Position numbers and translations under genes: made by a program. DNA of 64,000 bases from positions 92,238,603-92,302,602 of the forward strand of contig NC_090321.1 in the NCBI RefSeq assembly GCF_040869045.1. Reading direction: 5' to 3'. Positions 46,600 through 57,600 of the stretch are shown here, one piece after another. The DNA is from Eurosta solidaginis (Eukaryota; Arthropoda; Insecta; Diptera; Tephritidae). The stretch's first letter is position 1; the number at the start of each line of letters is the position of its first letter. The notes beneath the pieces are model-generated. The model was given only the letters and a program-made list of their open reading frames with translations. It was not told the DNA's origin and searched no databases.

Positions 46600-47180
46600 A
46601 CCATCAATTCAAAATGCAACAACAAATTACTATTTTTAAACATTGCAACCTGTGTGAAACAAGGTGCGGGTTGCTAGTTGAGAGTATAAAAGCAGCGCAA
46701 GCTGAGGAAAAATGAATCAGTTTATTTTAACCCTAGAATATCATACTTATTTTTAATACGTAAACATCATACTTCGTCGAATCGACTACGGTAATATTTA
46801 AAAGGGTACAAAGGATGTCTCCTGTTTAAAAAAGATGTTTAAATTTGTACTAATGAATTCTTTTTAATGTATTTTAATGAAATAAGGCAAAAACAGTATA
46901 GCTTTTTAATATTATATATACAAAAAATCAGCAAAAAACATATAATTTGAGGAGAAAAACCAAAAACAAAAACATGCGTCGTCGTTTCGACGAAGTATGA
47001 TATTCTAGGGTTAACACGCTAATTGTGAACTATTGTAATTGTGAAGTACTACTACCCAAATTAGTGTAAATAAAGAACATTTTGCTTTTATTTATTTATT
47101 TATTCGACAGTTCAGAGATTCGGACTTTAACAGAAGCTGCAAATAATAATAAAATAATTTCCCAAAATCCGTCACAATAC
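46600..47180 (+). repeat. Gypsy-like LTR fragment (probably solo), split by a MITE
   Basis: TATA box GAGAGTATAAAAGCAGCGCAAG at 46681, then after the insertion TGTGAAGTACTACTACCCAA, AATAAAGAACATTTTGC near 47070 and TTATTCGACAGTTCAGAGATTCGG. Same order of signals as at 31785-32000. No internal retrotransposon sequence is next to it, so a solo or truncated LTR is likely. Left boundary uncertain. Confidence 0.75.
46731..47010. mobile_element. piggyBac-type MITE, 280 bp, TTAA target duplication
   Basis: CCCTAGAATATCATACTT at 46731-46748 is perfectly repeated inverted at 46993-47010 (18 bp), and TTAA flanks both sides (46727-46730, 47011-47014). A subterminal ATCATACTTCGTCGA at about 46766-46780 is repeated inverted at 46986-47000. 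CCC termini with TTAA targets define the piggyBac superfamily. It is too small to encode a transposase. Confidence 0.95.
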
Positions 47181-47659
47181 TTCAAAGTCAAGTGGCAATT
47201 AATGAGACATACTGGTCCAAATTTCGGAAGGTTTCGCTACTATGTACGTGTGCTTTGAGAGTAAAGGTCTAAAAATGCCCAGTGTGCGTATCGTGCGTTA
47301 CGATTTGTATCGAAATCAAGTTGTCACTCAAACATTAAATTAAAATAGCTCTTAAATCGTGAGCCCGAATAACGACATATGTGAAATAGAGACTTCGCGT
47401 ACTAGTTGGATTTATAATTTATCATAATAATTGTATAAGTAGTGTGGTAGTATCATATATAAGTTGAGTGAAGAATGGATTCCGATACGAATCGTAATAC
47501 ACGATACGGACCCAGATTTTGATATATCGATTATATTATATCACGGTTGCCACATCATGTTTTCATTTGGGATCAAAATTCATCGGAAAAACGACCAAAT
47601 CTCAAAAAAAAAGGTCCAAATTTTTGAATATTTAACTGGCTATAATATCTCCACTTATA
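47181..47659. other. Unannotated spacer
   Basis: AT-rich; a frame at 47464-47730 has no domain and runs into the next repeat. Confidence 0.4.
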
Positions 47660-48186
47660 CTAGGTTCAAACACACACCAAATTGGCAATTTATACTATTT
47701 GGGCAATTTATTACGCAATTTGTCCTATAATAAATTGTAATAATAAATTGCCAATTTAAAAAAAATTACGTAATAAATTGTTTCAAACTGCGAATGCAAC
47801 ATTGTAAAGTGCGTTTATTGAGTATATTTAAAAGTCAGTTACGCATGGCTGAACTATATGGTTGGCTCATGTCATCAGCTGATTTTATGTCTTTCATTTC
47901 CCTGGAGTAGGGATTGTCAAAAGAAGATGGCAAAATCAAAATGAAACCAAGATATTGAACACATTTTCTTACAACACACAAAAATTTCAAATTTTTATGT
48001 TTTCATTCCATTCCATTCACCTAATACCAACACGCACATTTTGACAATCTCAACAAAGACATGTTCTTACTGCAGAGATGAGCCAACCAGCTGTCAAATT
48101 ACTATTGTGTAAGCTAAATAGAGTTGTATGAACACCACTCAATTTAAATCGAAATAGCCTCAATTTATTTTTCTGTTTGAACATAG
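47660..48186. repeat. MITE-like element, 527 bp
   Basis: CTAGGTTCAAACA at 47660 and TGTTTGAACATAG ending 48186 are inverted with one mismatch in 13. Just inside, AAATTGGCAATTTAT (47678) and ATAAATTGCCAATTT (47743) form a second palindrome. No target duplication is clear. Confidence 0.5.
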
Positions 48187-49009
48187 CATTAGAGCTTTAT
48201 TCGATATTTTGGCATCTGAAGGGATTTAACGTTAAATCTCACAAGATTTAACATAAAAAATTAAATCTCGAAACGTAGAAGATTTAAGTTGAATCTTAAA
48301 TCATTACAAATATTTCAGGTATGGCAACCTACAATTCATATATCATGTAATTTTTTGATAGGAAAATATTATAAGGGAGGAGCAGTTTTCAAATTCATGT
48401 ATTACAGATGTTTTTTGAAGATTTTCAAGTTTGGATTTTCATTGCCAAACAATAGTACAATAAGAAATATATGAAAATGGAATACTCCGATATTTTTTGC
48501 TTCTGTATGTTTGTATGTATGTATGTATGTATGTGTTTAATTCGAAAATGTAAAATATTTTTGTGGCTGAAAAACCTCACAAAATTGGAAACTGTGCTAG
48601 TGTCCCCACTTTACGAGTATAGTTTTTTCAACACGAAAACATAAATCCTCAAATAAAACTATAGTGGATACAGTGCATGTTAAAACATGAGATTTAATAA
48701 ATCTTCACATTTAAAGCTCTAGGTGGAGATATGCTATTACAAGCAATTCGGCAATTCACAAATGTGTCGAATTCGTTGTAACATCTTTAATTTTAGGTTG
48801 TGGTAAAAAACAATGGATACACTTTATTTTCACAAAATGCCTTAAATAAATACATATATGTTTTAACGAAAAACCTTAGAGGAAAACCCGTGCCGCGAGC
48901 CGAACTAGTTCTGTTTTATTTACATAAAAATTTTATATATATAATACATTTCTAAATTACTAAATTTCTCCAGAACTCAGTTATTTCAATCAGTAGCTGG
49001 GTGTTCCAA
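48187..49009. other. Unannotated stretch with a (TATG)n microsatellite
   Basis: GTATGTATGTATGTATG occupies about 48508-48535. A frame at 48289-48474 shows no domain. Otherwise nothing recognised. Confidence 0.5.
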
Positions 49010-49822
49010 TTTTTATACTCAGCTGAGCAAAGCTCACAGAGTATATTAATTTTGTTCACATAACGGTAACGGCATAAACTAATCGAAGTAGATATAGACT
49101 TCTATTTAGCCATGTCCGTCCGTCTGTAGGTAAACACGATAACTTGAGTAAATTTTGCGGTATCGATATGAAATTTGGTATGAAAGTTCCTGGTCACTCA
49201 CCATAACCACGCCCAATTTTTCGATATCGAAAATTTCGAAAAACCGAAAAGTGTGATAATTCATTACCAAAGACGGATAAAGCGATGAAACTTGGTAAGT
49301 GGGTTGACCTTATGACGCAGAATAACAAATTAGATAAATTTTGGACAATTGGCGTGGCACCGCCCACTTTTAAAAGAAGGTAGTTTTGCAAGCTGTAATT
49401 TGGCAGTCGTTGAAGATATCATGATGAAATTTGGCAGGAACGTTACTCCTATTACTATATGTATTCTAAAGAAAAATTCGCAAAATCGGATGACGAACAC
49501 GCCCACTCTTTAAAAAAAATTTAAAAGTCAAATTTTAACAAAAAAATTCAATATCTTTACAGTATATAGGTAAACCATGTCGACATTCAATTCCAGTAAT
49601 GATACGGTGCAACAAAATGCAAAAGTAAAATAAAATTTCAAAATGGGCGTGGATCCGCCCGTTTCATTTAATTTGTCTAGAATACTTTTAATGCCATAGG
49701 TTAGGTTAGGTTGAACTGGCCGGTCCATGAGGACCTCACATAGACTGATTGAATCCGTAGTGTTACCAGAAGTTTGTTTTAACGACCAAACTGAAAAACC
49801 CTATCAAAAACCAGGACCTATG

Positions 49823-51082
49823 TTATAAAATAACTCCAACAAATACTAGAAGCTTCCTAGGACTTAAGCCACTTGCTGCTTCTATATCTGACAGCTGTAT
49901 CACTCCTAATAGCTGGAGTCTTAGCCTGGCAAGTGCAGGGCACGAGCACAGCAAGTGCTCGATCGTTTCCTCCTCCAACCCGCACTTCCTACATATGCTA
50001 TCACTAACCCAGCCTAATTTAAAGGCATGTGATGCCAATAGGCAGTCTAGAATACACGTTATGAGTCTACAGTCCTCGCTTTTTACTGATAGAAGCAACT
50101 TTGTTGGTCTAAGGTTGTAAGACCTACACATAATCTTCGACACTTTACAGCCCCTCGCTTGAACCCACGCCTTTCCCGCTTGGTCGATCATGTGCACCTC
50201 TCGCCGCAGCTTAATCTCGCCAAGTCTAATTGGGACGTCTACGGAGCAAGCTTCAAGGGATGCGCCCTTTTTAGCTAGTTCGTCCGCTTTTTCATTCCCA
50301 TCTATTCCCATACGCCCTGGGACCCAATACAGATGTATGCTTCTCCCTGTCCCGATTCTCTCCAGAGAGTGCTTACACTCTAAAACGCAATTAAATGCTG
50401 TGCTATGCGAGATTATTGCCTTAATTGCTGCCTGACTGTCAATGTAAAAGTCAGCACGGTAGCAGCTTAAGCTATTCTCTTTCAGGGTTTCCACTGCTTT
50501 TGTTACGGCTAATATTACCGCTTGGAAAACGCTACAATAATCCGGCAGCCTGTAGGATCTGCTTATTTCCGGATCAGCGCAGTATACCACAGACCCTACT
50601 TCTTCCACTACTTTGGAACCATCAGTGTACACATGTATCGCCTCGTCCGCCATTTGCGCACCATTGCGCCAACCGTCCACCTCTATTGTGGCCTTAAGAT
50701 CTCCCTTGAAGCGCAGATAGGGAATCAGGTAGTCTATTCGTCTTGCGATTGATGACGCTATACTACCATGGCCATATGGTCGTCGCTCAAGCTGCCCCGA
50801 GGCACCGAGCCAGGTTGCGGTTGTTAATGCTATGTTCTTTGCTACCAGGTCTACAGATGGAATATGCAGAATACCATATAGTGCAGCCGTCGGGGTTGTT
50901 TTCAGGACTCCCGTAATGCTAAGCATCGATAATCTGCATACCCCCTCTAATTTTTTGAGGTATGTTGTTTTTTGTGTGGCTTTCCACCAAACAAGAACTC
51001 CATAGTATAGAATAGGGATTACAATCGCGGTAAAAACCCAATGAGAAAGAGAGGGCGATAAGCCCCACGTACACCCAAGCAT
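49823..51082 (-). pseudogene. Retrotransposon B ORF2: post-RT region, RNase H and C-terminal tail
   Basis: A 419-codon open frame. Order: post-RT region (FTAIVIPILYYGVLVWWKAT, residues 20-40), RNase H with HVYTDGSKVV (first Asp, residue ~150), a CSVFQAVILAV box where the usual Glu is Val, FYIDSQAAIKAI (Asp, ~210), WVPGRMGIDGNEKADELAKKG (last Asp, ~265), then a tail with CRKCGLEEETIEHLLCSCP, a possible Cys/His knuckle (~370-390). The Glu-to-Val change in the RNase H active site would abolish activity even though the frame is long and open. It stops at 49823, just 125 bp from the element's 3' end. Confidence 0.92.
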
Positions 51083-52600
51083 TCTTTTACATGCTTATAG
51101 TGCCGTTGAGGCCTTCTTAACCCTCTCCTCCACGGTGAGCTTCCATGACAAGTTACTGTCTAGGTGCGAGGTTTCTCTTTAAGGTCACCCCTCCTGGCTT
51201 AGGCCTGGTCCAATTTGGCACCTTGTACCTCTTTGTAAACAAGACTATATCCGTCTTCTCCGCATTGACTTTCAACGGGACATGAATATCCCAAAGCGCC
51301 CGATCCATCAAAGAACTAATCTTTGGAAGGCACTTTCCACTTATGACAATTGCAGCGTCATCTGCGTAAGCCGTAAATTTTACGGGTCCCTCATCGAATC
51401 GCCTGAGTAGTTGGTTGATGATCAGCGTCCACAGTAGAGGTGATAGCACCCCTCCCTGCGGCGTGCCCCTGTCCACTGATTTCGTGGCCTCGCACAATCC
51501 CCATTGTGATGTAATCTTTCTGCAATTTAACATGCAGCCGATCCATCTGATTAAGGCAGGATGTACTTTAATGTAATTAAGACCATCCATAATCGCCCAT
51601 TTTGCAACATTATTGAACGCCCCGACAATGTCCAAGAATTCCAAGGATTTCTCTATGCTTATTACAACCCTATGCAATGCGGTGTCTACCGGCTTGCTTT
51701 TGGTGTACGCATGCTGTGTTGTGGAGAGCAGCTTTTCATCCACGTTGGACTTTATGTACACATCTATCAGCCTCTCAAAAGTTTTGAGCAGAAATGATGT
51801 TAAGCTAATGGGTCTATAGTCGTTGGGATACACGTGACCGATCTTCCCCGCCTTTGGTAGAAAAGCTGCACGAGCACTTCTCCAAGAGCGCGGTACACCA
51901 AGAGTGCCTTATGCACCCATCGAATATTATTTTAAGCCATTTCACGACCGCCATACTTGAAACTTGTAGCATGGCCGGGAATATACCATCTGGGCCCGGC
52001 AATTTAAACTTAGAAAACGTCTTCACTGCCCAGTCGATCTTGGTATCGGTCACCAATCCCGACACTACCCGCTCCGTGATCGAAGTGTGAGTGATGTCTG
52101 CTGGCTCTTCTAAACCGTCTCCCGATGGGAAATGTGTGCCGAGAAGCTTCTCAAAGGATTCCTCACTATTACGTGACCATTCCCCGTTCTTTTTCTTTAT
52201 TATACCCTGGACTATGTTTCCCGTTGCTAGAACTTTTTTCAACCAAGCTGTTTCGCTGGAGCACTCATGATTTTCTCTTCGCCCTGGTAATTTCACGCTT
52301 GTAGATCCTCAGTAGATCCCTATACTCGTCCCGACACGCTTCGCTTTCCGCGGTCTTTGCGAGTTTAAACATTTTTTTACCTGTCTTCTTAGAAGACTCA
52401 ACTGATTGCTCCACCATGGCGACTTTGCTTTTCCTCTGAATCTTCTTAGGGGGCAAGCTTTGATATACGCAGTCATAAGCGTCTTTGTTAGGAATTCATT
52501 TGACTCATCCAGTTCCTCCACATTGGCAACCTCTTTGGGTTCTCCCAGCTTGGTTTCTACCTGTTTCTGGAATTTAGTCCAGTTCGTAAACATAGGGTTT
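51083..52600 (-). pseudogene. Retrotransposon B ORF2: linker and reverse transcriptase
   Basis: Linker FTNWTKFQKQVETKLGEP and KAKSPWWSNQLSLLRRQV (52593-52410), a basic segment to 52265, then LPGPDGIFPAMLQVSSM (52000-51955), and in another frame NDYRPISLTSFLLKTFERLI (51828-51770), QHAYTKSKPVDTALH, DIVGAFNN (motif A, 51625), RGTPQGGVLSPLLWTLI (motif B, 51440) and FTAYADDAAIVI (motif C, 51355). The active-site box is intact. At least three frame changes (near 52300, 51825 and 51180) separate the pieces. Confidence 0.9.
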
Positions 52601-52619
52601 CAAAAGGTTCCTCCCTTCT

Positions 52620-53268
52620 CTACCTTCTTTAGGGGATGCTGAAGCTGATATACGCATGGTCGGAGAAGGATGGTCTATCAAGAACTATCACGCTCGGAGC
52701 TCAATGTAATATCCAGAACATTACTGGATGTTGGACCAATGTATGTAGGGACATTTCCCCTGTTGGCTATCTGCAAATAGGTTTGCAGGATGTAACAAAA
52801 TAGAGATTCGCCTCTCTCGTTCGTATCTGCTCCTCCCAACGCATTGTGCTGCGCACTTGCATCTGCGCCTATTACCAACCGCCCTTTGCGCCCTTCCTCC
52901 TGTACTAACCTTTTGCACTCCATCGGTGGAACCTCCGCAGCATGGGCCATATAGCAGGACGCCAGGATAAATGCCTGCTTATTCGTTTGCTCAACGGCCA
53001 CCGCTACGAGGTCCTCAGTGGTGTAATTAGGCAGCATATATGAATGCAGCTGTTTCCTTACCATTACTAAAGCTCGCACCAGTCCTTCCGTTTGCGCGTA
53101 GTAAACGCCAAACCCGCGCGCGCTAAGTCCAGAAACCTTTCCTCCCGATGAGAGCCACAACTCCTTGATCAGCGCCACGTCAAACGAACCCTCCTCAAGG
53201 GTTAGGAGGAGTTTGCTCGACGCCACTTTACTGTGTTGGAGGTTTATCTGTAGGACTCGCAGCACCAT
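52620..53268 (-). pseudogene. Retrotransposon B ORF2: apurinic-like endonuclease domain
   Basis: This domain nicks the target DNA to prime reverse transcription. From the ATG at 53268: LRVLQINLQHSKVAS (Asn motif), DVALIKELW (catalytic Glu region, ~33 residues in), GFGVYYAQ, ILASCYMAH, LVIGADASAQHNALGG (Asp/Asn) and NVLDITLSS, reaching 52678. The last motif, SFSDHAYIS, lies at about 52650 in a shifted frame, so a one-base change near 52685 breaks the gene. It starts shortly after ORF1 ends. Confidence 0.88.
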
Positions 53269-53299
53269 TGGGCGGTTTGTCCCCCTCCAGCACCTTCAT

Positions 53300-54562
53300 C
53301 GTGACGTCATCGTCCTTCCCTTGCCCTTTTAATTTAGAGTATTCGAGGCCCCCTTCCGCCCCTCGTAACTGTTGTGCCGGTGTTCCTCTGTGCGAGTCAC
53401 AGCACCATTTGGTTGGTACTCTTCTAACACCTTCGTGGTGGCGTCGGGGACCTCCTCCTGTCTTTTTTCCCTTAGGCTTTTTAGGTCCTTTTCGACTTCG
53501 CCCACCTCTAGCGTGTTAGGGTTTTTATCCTCGGGACTTCTTTTCCTGAGCCGCATGTAAATCTTGCCAGTGCCAAATGACATTTTGTCAAGCTGCGTGT
53601 ACAAAACATCCTCCGCCTGCTTGTTTATTTGGAATATGTAGAACTGACCTTCCTCGGAAGGCGAGATACAGTAAGTACCTTCCAATCCTGTGTCGGTAGG
53701 TTGGGATTCTGATTCTGCAGAAGTCGCAGTGTATCCTCCGACTTCATCTCGCATGGTAATCATACCTTAAATTTTGGTACCGTAGGGATTTGCGGTTTAT
53801 CCACCACCTCAAACCGCGCGTTCGTGCCTTGCTTTTGGAGGTTTGGAACCACTTCCTCTAGCCACCGCAAGCTCGCGATGTTGTCGCACGCTATCATCTT
53901 CACACCATTATACCATCCCCCCGAATCAAAGGCTGGAAGGGGCTTACTTCGTTGTTCCCGCATCATCTTAAGCATTAAGCTAATAAGCTCCCTTTCCACA
54001 GATCTCCACTTTTCAATAGTCATTTGTCCGAAAGGACTGCTACGATCAACCAGCGCCACAGTCAGTGACTGCTTTGCCACATCACTCATCTTTTCGGGAA
54101 AAGCCGGAGTATTAGTGTTATGTCCCTTTGGCACCTCCGACTAGCGTTAACTCGCTTTAGCACAATCGAGAAAACCGGAGTCTTAGCGTTATCTCCCTTT
54201 GGCTTATCTCCTACTTCCGTAGGTGGAACTTCCCTCTGACCCGCAGCTTTCGCGGTAGTTGCTACTTCGCTGTTGGGGCCCATCTGTCTTACAGCTTTGT
54301 GCCTACTTGTCTTGTCTATGCGACTGCCCTGCCTCGCGGCTCTAGGAATGGGTCCTTTCTGCCTCTTGAAAGCAGGCTTGTCACCTTCCGCCGAACGTTG
54401 CCTCTTCATTCTGCCATTCGACGCTTCTTCCTCCTCGTACCAGTTGCAGAACCGAGGGTTTCTAGCAAACCTTTTGAACTGCCTTCGACCTATTTCTACC
54501 GCCTCATGGGCCCATTCCAAGCGCTCGATCTCCACTTCTGTTGGGTCGACCACTGCTCCCAA
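53300..54562 (-). pseudogene. Retrotransposon B ORF1 (DUF4780-like), frameshifted
   Basis: ORF1 proteins bind the element RNA as nucleic-acid chaperones. The minus strand shows a basic N-terminal part (54562-54086: KRFARNPRFCNWYEEEE, KRQRSAEGD, RQKGPIPRAARQ), then in a second frame SDVAKQSLTVALVDRSSPFG and FDSGGWYNGVKMIACDN...LRWLEEVVPNL (54134-53840), which resembles the DUF4780 domain found in many insect ORF1 proteins. A third frame covers GTYCISPSEEGQFYIFQINKQAED and an acidic tail (53763-53329). No zinc knuckle is obvious. Two shifts make it non-functional. DUF4780 assignment is from memory. Confidence 0.72.
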
Positions 54563-55604
54563 GCGTTGTACAATTCTTAGTGCTGCAAGGTACTGCGAGA
54601 CAGCTCTTTTAATTCCTCAGCTCCGTACCCTTCTCCACTCTTCTACTCCGTTCTCATTTGTGTGCTTCTCCAACACGGGGTCGTACGACCACCTGCCCTA
54701 CAAGCGGGCTCAGCGGTGCAGTATTATATACGGGGAAATAACCGTCCGCCACAGCAGCGCCCCTTACTGTGGTAAGGCCATAAATACTTCCCGAGGTGGC
54801 CCGGTATAGGGAAGGCTCCTTTCGCAGGCGAATTTTATGCCATAAGTCGAACAAAAATTTACCAATCCTTGTGAAATTTGGTTGGGGCTTAGACCCTAGG
54901 ACGATAACTGTTTTCTGTGAAAAAGGGCGAAATCGGTTGAAGGCACGCCCAGTTTTTATACACATTCGACCGTCTGTCCTTTACTAACTTAGTTCACGTA
55001 CTTATCTGAACTCACTTTATCTTGGTATTAAAAATGGGCGAAATCCGACATGACCACGCCCATTTCGATATTGAAAATTTCGAAAAATGAAAAAAATTAC
55101 ATAATTCTATAACAAATACGAAAAAATGGATGAAACATGGTGATTGGATTGGTTTTTTGACGCAAAATATAATTTTATAAAAAAATTTGTAAAATGTGTG
55201 TGACACCTACCACATTAAGTAGAAGAAAAATGAAGGGCGAAATCAAAAGCCCTTTTTTTTTTTTGCGAGGAGGCTGAAAAATGCCTAATGCACCAAATTG
55301 CTGCTGTCGCAGCAACCGTGTGTCCGTAGACTAAAAAACAGCCCCGTTCTGGAACCGTCGCCCACCCCGGCACCACTTTTGCATTACTTCAGGGTGGCGT
55401 TCCATATTTCTCATTTTTTAAGAGCCTACTGTTGTCCCTGCGTCCAGGTTCCCGCTATTTGCTCTGAGTGTTCATTTAATCGCCACTGCTTCGCATGCGC
55501 ATTTCTCTGCGCTCCCTCTCAGCATCCATCAGGCGTGTCATTACTGCAAATGCCATTTTGCTCACTGCAGTCCAGCACTCTTTCCTGTTGCACATATGTG
55601 ATAC

Positions 55605-56063
55605 TCAATTTCTCGTGGTAGGTTCCTCCCCAAAGACTCCATGCAAGGTGAGTCTTTCTTCGTGTAAACGGGGGCAGTAGAACATGACGTGTTCTGCGTT
55701 TTCTAACTCCGTGGTACACATTGGGCAATGAGGATCTTCCTCTATCCTTTGCTTCCATAAATACTCTTTGAAACCGCCACAACTACTCATTATCTGCGTG
55801 AGATGGTAGTTCAGTTCGCCGTGCTTCCGCTCATTCCATTGAGCTACGTTCCAAACTAGTGTGAAAGTCCAACGCCCTTTACTCGAGGCCTCCCACCGTT
55901 TTTGCCACTTAGCTATTGTTTGTGTCCTTGCTCTTTTCTTGTCTTCTTCAGATGGTCGCTCGATATTAGTGTTATACAGATCGGCCATTTCGCTTGCCAG
56001 TAAGTCCACTGGGATTTTCGGGTTAGAACCAGGATCGCGTCGTCGGACACCGTCCGATAACAC
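55605..56063 (-). pseudogene. R1-like ORF2 C-terminal domain with zinc knuckle
   Basis: Frame with AKWQKRWEASSKGRWTFTLV and YHLTQIMSSCGGFKEYLWK, then DPHCPMCTTELENAEHVMFYCPRL, a C-x2-C-x8-H-x4-C knuckle (near 55700) typical of R1 ORF2 C-termini, and HGVFGEEP. It overlaps the end of the RT frame at about 56040, where a one-base shift divides them. The stop at 55605 is about 350 bp before the poly(A). Confidence 0.88.
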
Positions 56064-56928
56064 TTGCTATTCTTAAAGAAGCAAGTCGGTACGCTGCTAA
56101 TATATATTTTTGATGAGTCTGTTTAGATCTATACCACACTTGTGTTGCGTATAGTATTATTGAGCTGTTTACTGTGGACAATAGCTGACGTGTAGCTTCG
56201 CTCGGGCCACCAATGTTAGGCATTATTCGCATAAGTGATCCATTAACTTTGGTTATTTCCCCCGCTCTGAAGTGCTCTTTGAAAGTTAACTTAGAGTCAA
56301 TGTGCACTCCTAAGTATTTTAAGGAATCCTTTGAGGTGATTTGGTGATCCCCGACAGTTAAGACTAACTCGTTCGCCGACCGTTTGGAGCTTACTAATAC
56401 CACTTCCGTCTTTTGGCTAGCCAACTCCAGTCCCGTATTGGTCACCCATTCCTTTATTCTTGCTACGGCGTCATTACATAATGCTTGAAGCAGGTTGGTC
56501 ACTACTACCACTGCAATATCATCAGCATATCCCACAATTTGCGTGTTTTCTGGTAAATCAATCTTTAGCACCCCGTCATACATTCCAAAGCGCTGGACCG
56601 AGAACAGATCCCTGTGGGACGCCTACTGTGATTTTTACTCTTTTGCTCCTTGACCCGTGTCAAAAAGAAGTACTCTGTCTTTAAGATAGCTACCTATTAT
56701 TCTGCGTAGGTAAGCTGGAGTGCCGAAGCTTTGCAGCGCTGCCATTATCTGCATCCAGTTCGTAGTGTTAAAAGCATTCTTGATGTCCAACATAATCAGT
56801 GCACAGAACCTCCTTTTATTTTGGCCTCCAGAGATAGCTTCTCTAGCTATATTGACGACTGTTTGTATTGCATCTACGGTGGATCTTGATTTGCGAAATC
56901 CATATTGACTATTCGATAAGCCACCTGG
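56023..56928 (-). pseudogene. R1-like reverse transcriptase (5'-truncated)
   Basis: Starting at the 5' truncation, frames read GGLSNSQYGFRKSRSTVDAI (56925-56870), LIMLDIKNAFNTTNW (motif A, 56800-56750), a GTPAYLRRIIGSYLKDR block, a broken VGVPQGS-like motif B (near 56620), then the open frame 56583-56023 with QIVGYADDIAVVV (motif C), LASQKTEVVLVSSKR, LKYLGVHIDSKLTFKEH and LLYATQVWY-like sequence. The YADD box is intact. Shifts near 56590 and 56030 inactivate it. Confidence 0.88.
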
Positions 56929-57414
56929 TCAAAAGCCCTTAGAATCATGGTAGGAAGACTGTTCGTGGTATTACATATATAAATAAATTAGCGGTACCCG
57001 ACATATGATGTTCTGTGTTACCCTGGTCCACATTTTGGTCGATATCTCGAAAACGCCTTCACATATACAACTAAGGGCCACTTCCTTTTAAAAGCCTCAT
57101 TAATACCTTTAATTTGATACCCATATCGTTTAAACACATTATGGAGTCACCCATGGCGATTTCTCGGCAAGGCGTCCACCTATAGAACTAGGGCCCACTT
57201 CCTTTTAAAATACTCATTAAAACCTTTCATTTCATACCCATATCGTACAAACACATTCTAGAGTCACCCCTGGTTAGTATAACCATTTGTATGTATCCAT
57301 GAAAAGACAATTTTGTCTCTAAACCTCTCAGCTGAGTATGTAATGTTCGGTTACATCCGAACTTAGCCTTTGTGGTCAACTTGTGTTTCTCGGCTTTGAA
57401 AATACATCCTATTT

Positions 57415-57600
57415 TTAAAAGTTGTTCGATAAAATTGTCCTTTTTGGTCTGTAATCTTGATGTGGGATCCTGACTGTGAAAATATCACTCACTTTGTTGT
57501 TATAGTCCTCTATCTCCATTGCTACGGTTTTATTTCCTTTGTCAGATGTTAATATTTTTATGTTGTAATTTTTTCTTAAAATATCCGTGTCCGTGTAGAT
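57415..57600 (-). pseudogene. Penelope-like element reverse transcriptase fragment
   Basis: A minus-strand frame reads ILRKNYNIKILTSDKGNKTVAMEIEDYNNKVSDI. The KILTSDKGNKTVAM-DY--K block is characteristic of the N-terminal part of Penelope-like RTs. The homology then dissolves (near 57470) and no other domain such as GIY-YIG was found. It starts about 45 bp after dispersed repeat copy B ends. Assignment is from a single motif. Confidence 0.55.

Larger units (their letters stand above)
49699..54836 (-). mobile_element. Non-LTR retrotransposon B (RNase H type), near full length
   Basis: A 5.1-kb minus-strand element with ORF1 (54562-53300), endonuclease, RT and RNase H. ATGCCATA lies on both sides (49691-49698 and 54837-54844) as target duplication. 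The 3' end on the minus strand is AACCTAACCTAACC, a short TTAGG-like tail instead of poly(A). Every gene carries stops or shifts. RNase H after the RT and the short simple-repeat tail fit the I/LOA group. Confidence 0.92.
55255..56928 (-). mobile_element. R1-like non-LTR retrotransposon, 5'-truncated, 12-bp target duplication
   Basis: TCAAAAGCCCTT occurs exactly at both sides (55243-55254 and 56929-56940). On the minus strand the element begins inside the RT and ends in a run of ten to eleven A (55255-55265). The encoded protein lacks RNase H and ends in a CCHC-type knuckle as in the R1 clade. It sits inside dispersed repeat copy B. Confidence 0.93.
49010..57370. repeat. Dispersed repeat family copy B, split by two retrotransposons
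   Basis: Starts TTTTTATACTCAGCTGAG at 49010, with CATGTCCGTCCGTCTG and CACGATAACTTGAG; breaks at 49698; resumes ATGCCATAAGTCGAAC at 54837; breaks at 55254; resumes AAAGCCCTTAGAATC at 56931; and ends TAATGTTCGGTTACATCC...TTAGCCTT at 57370, about 15 bases short of the normal terminus. The three parts total about 1.5 kb with about two 130-bp tandem units (57010-57270). Colinear with copy A on its right side. Confidence 0.88.

Noticed and set aside
46867..46990. Possible small gene within the LTR
   Set aside because: This is the interior of the 280-bp piggyBac-type MITE, with no coding potential.
49699..49715. True telomeric TTAGG array
   Set aside because: Only two to three units and placed exactly at the 3' end of a non-LTR element; it is the element's tail.
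54273..54809. 178-codon plus-strand frame
   Set aside because: Antisense shadow of retrotransposon B ORF1; no domain in the plus frame.
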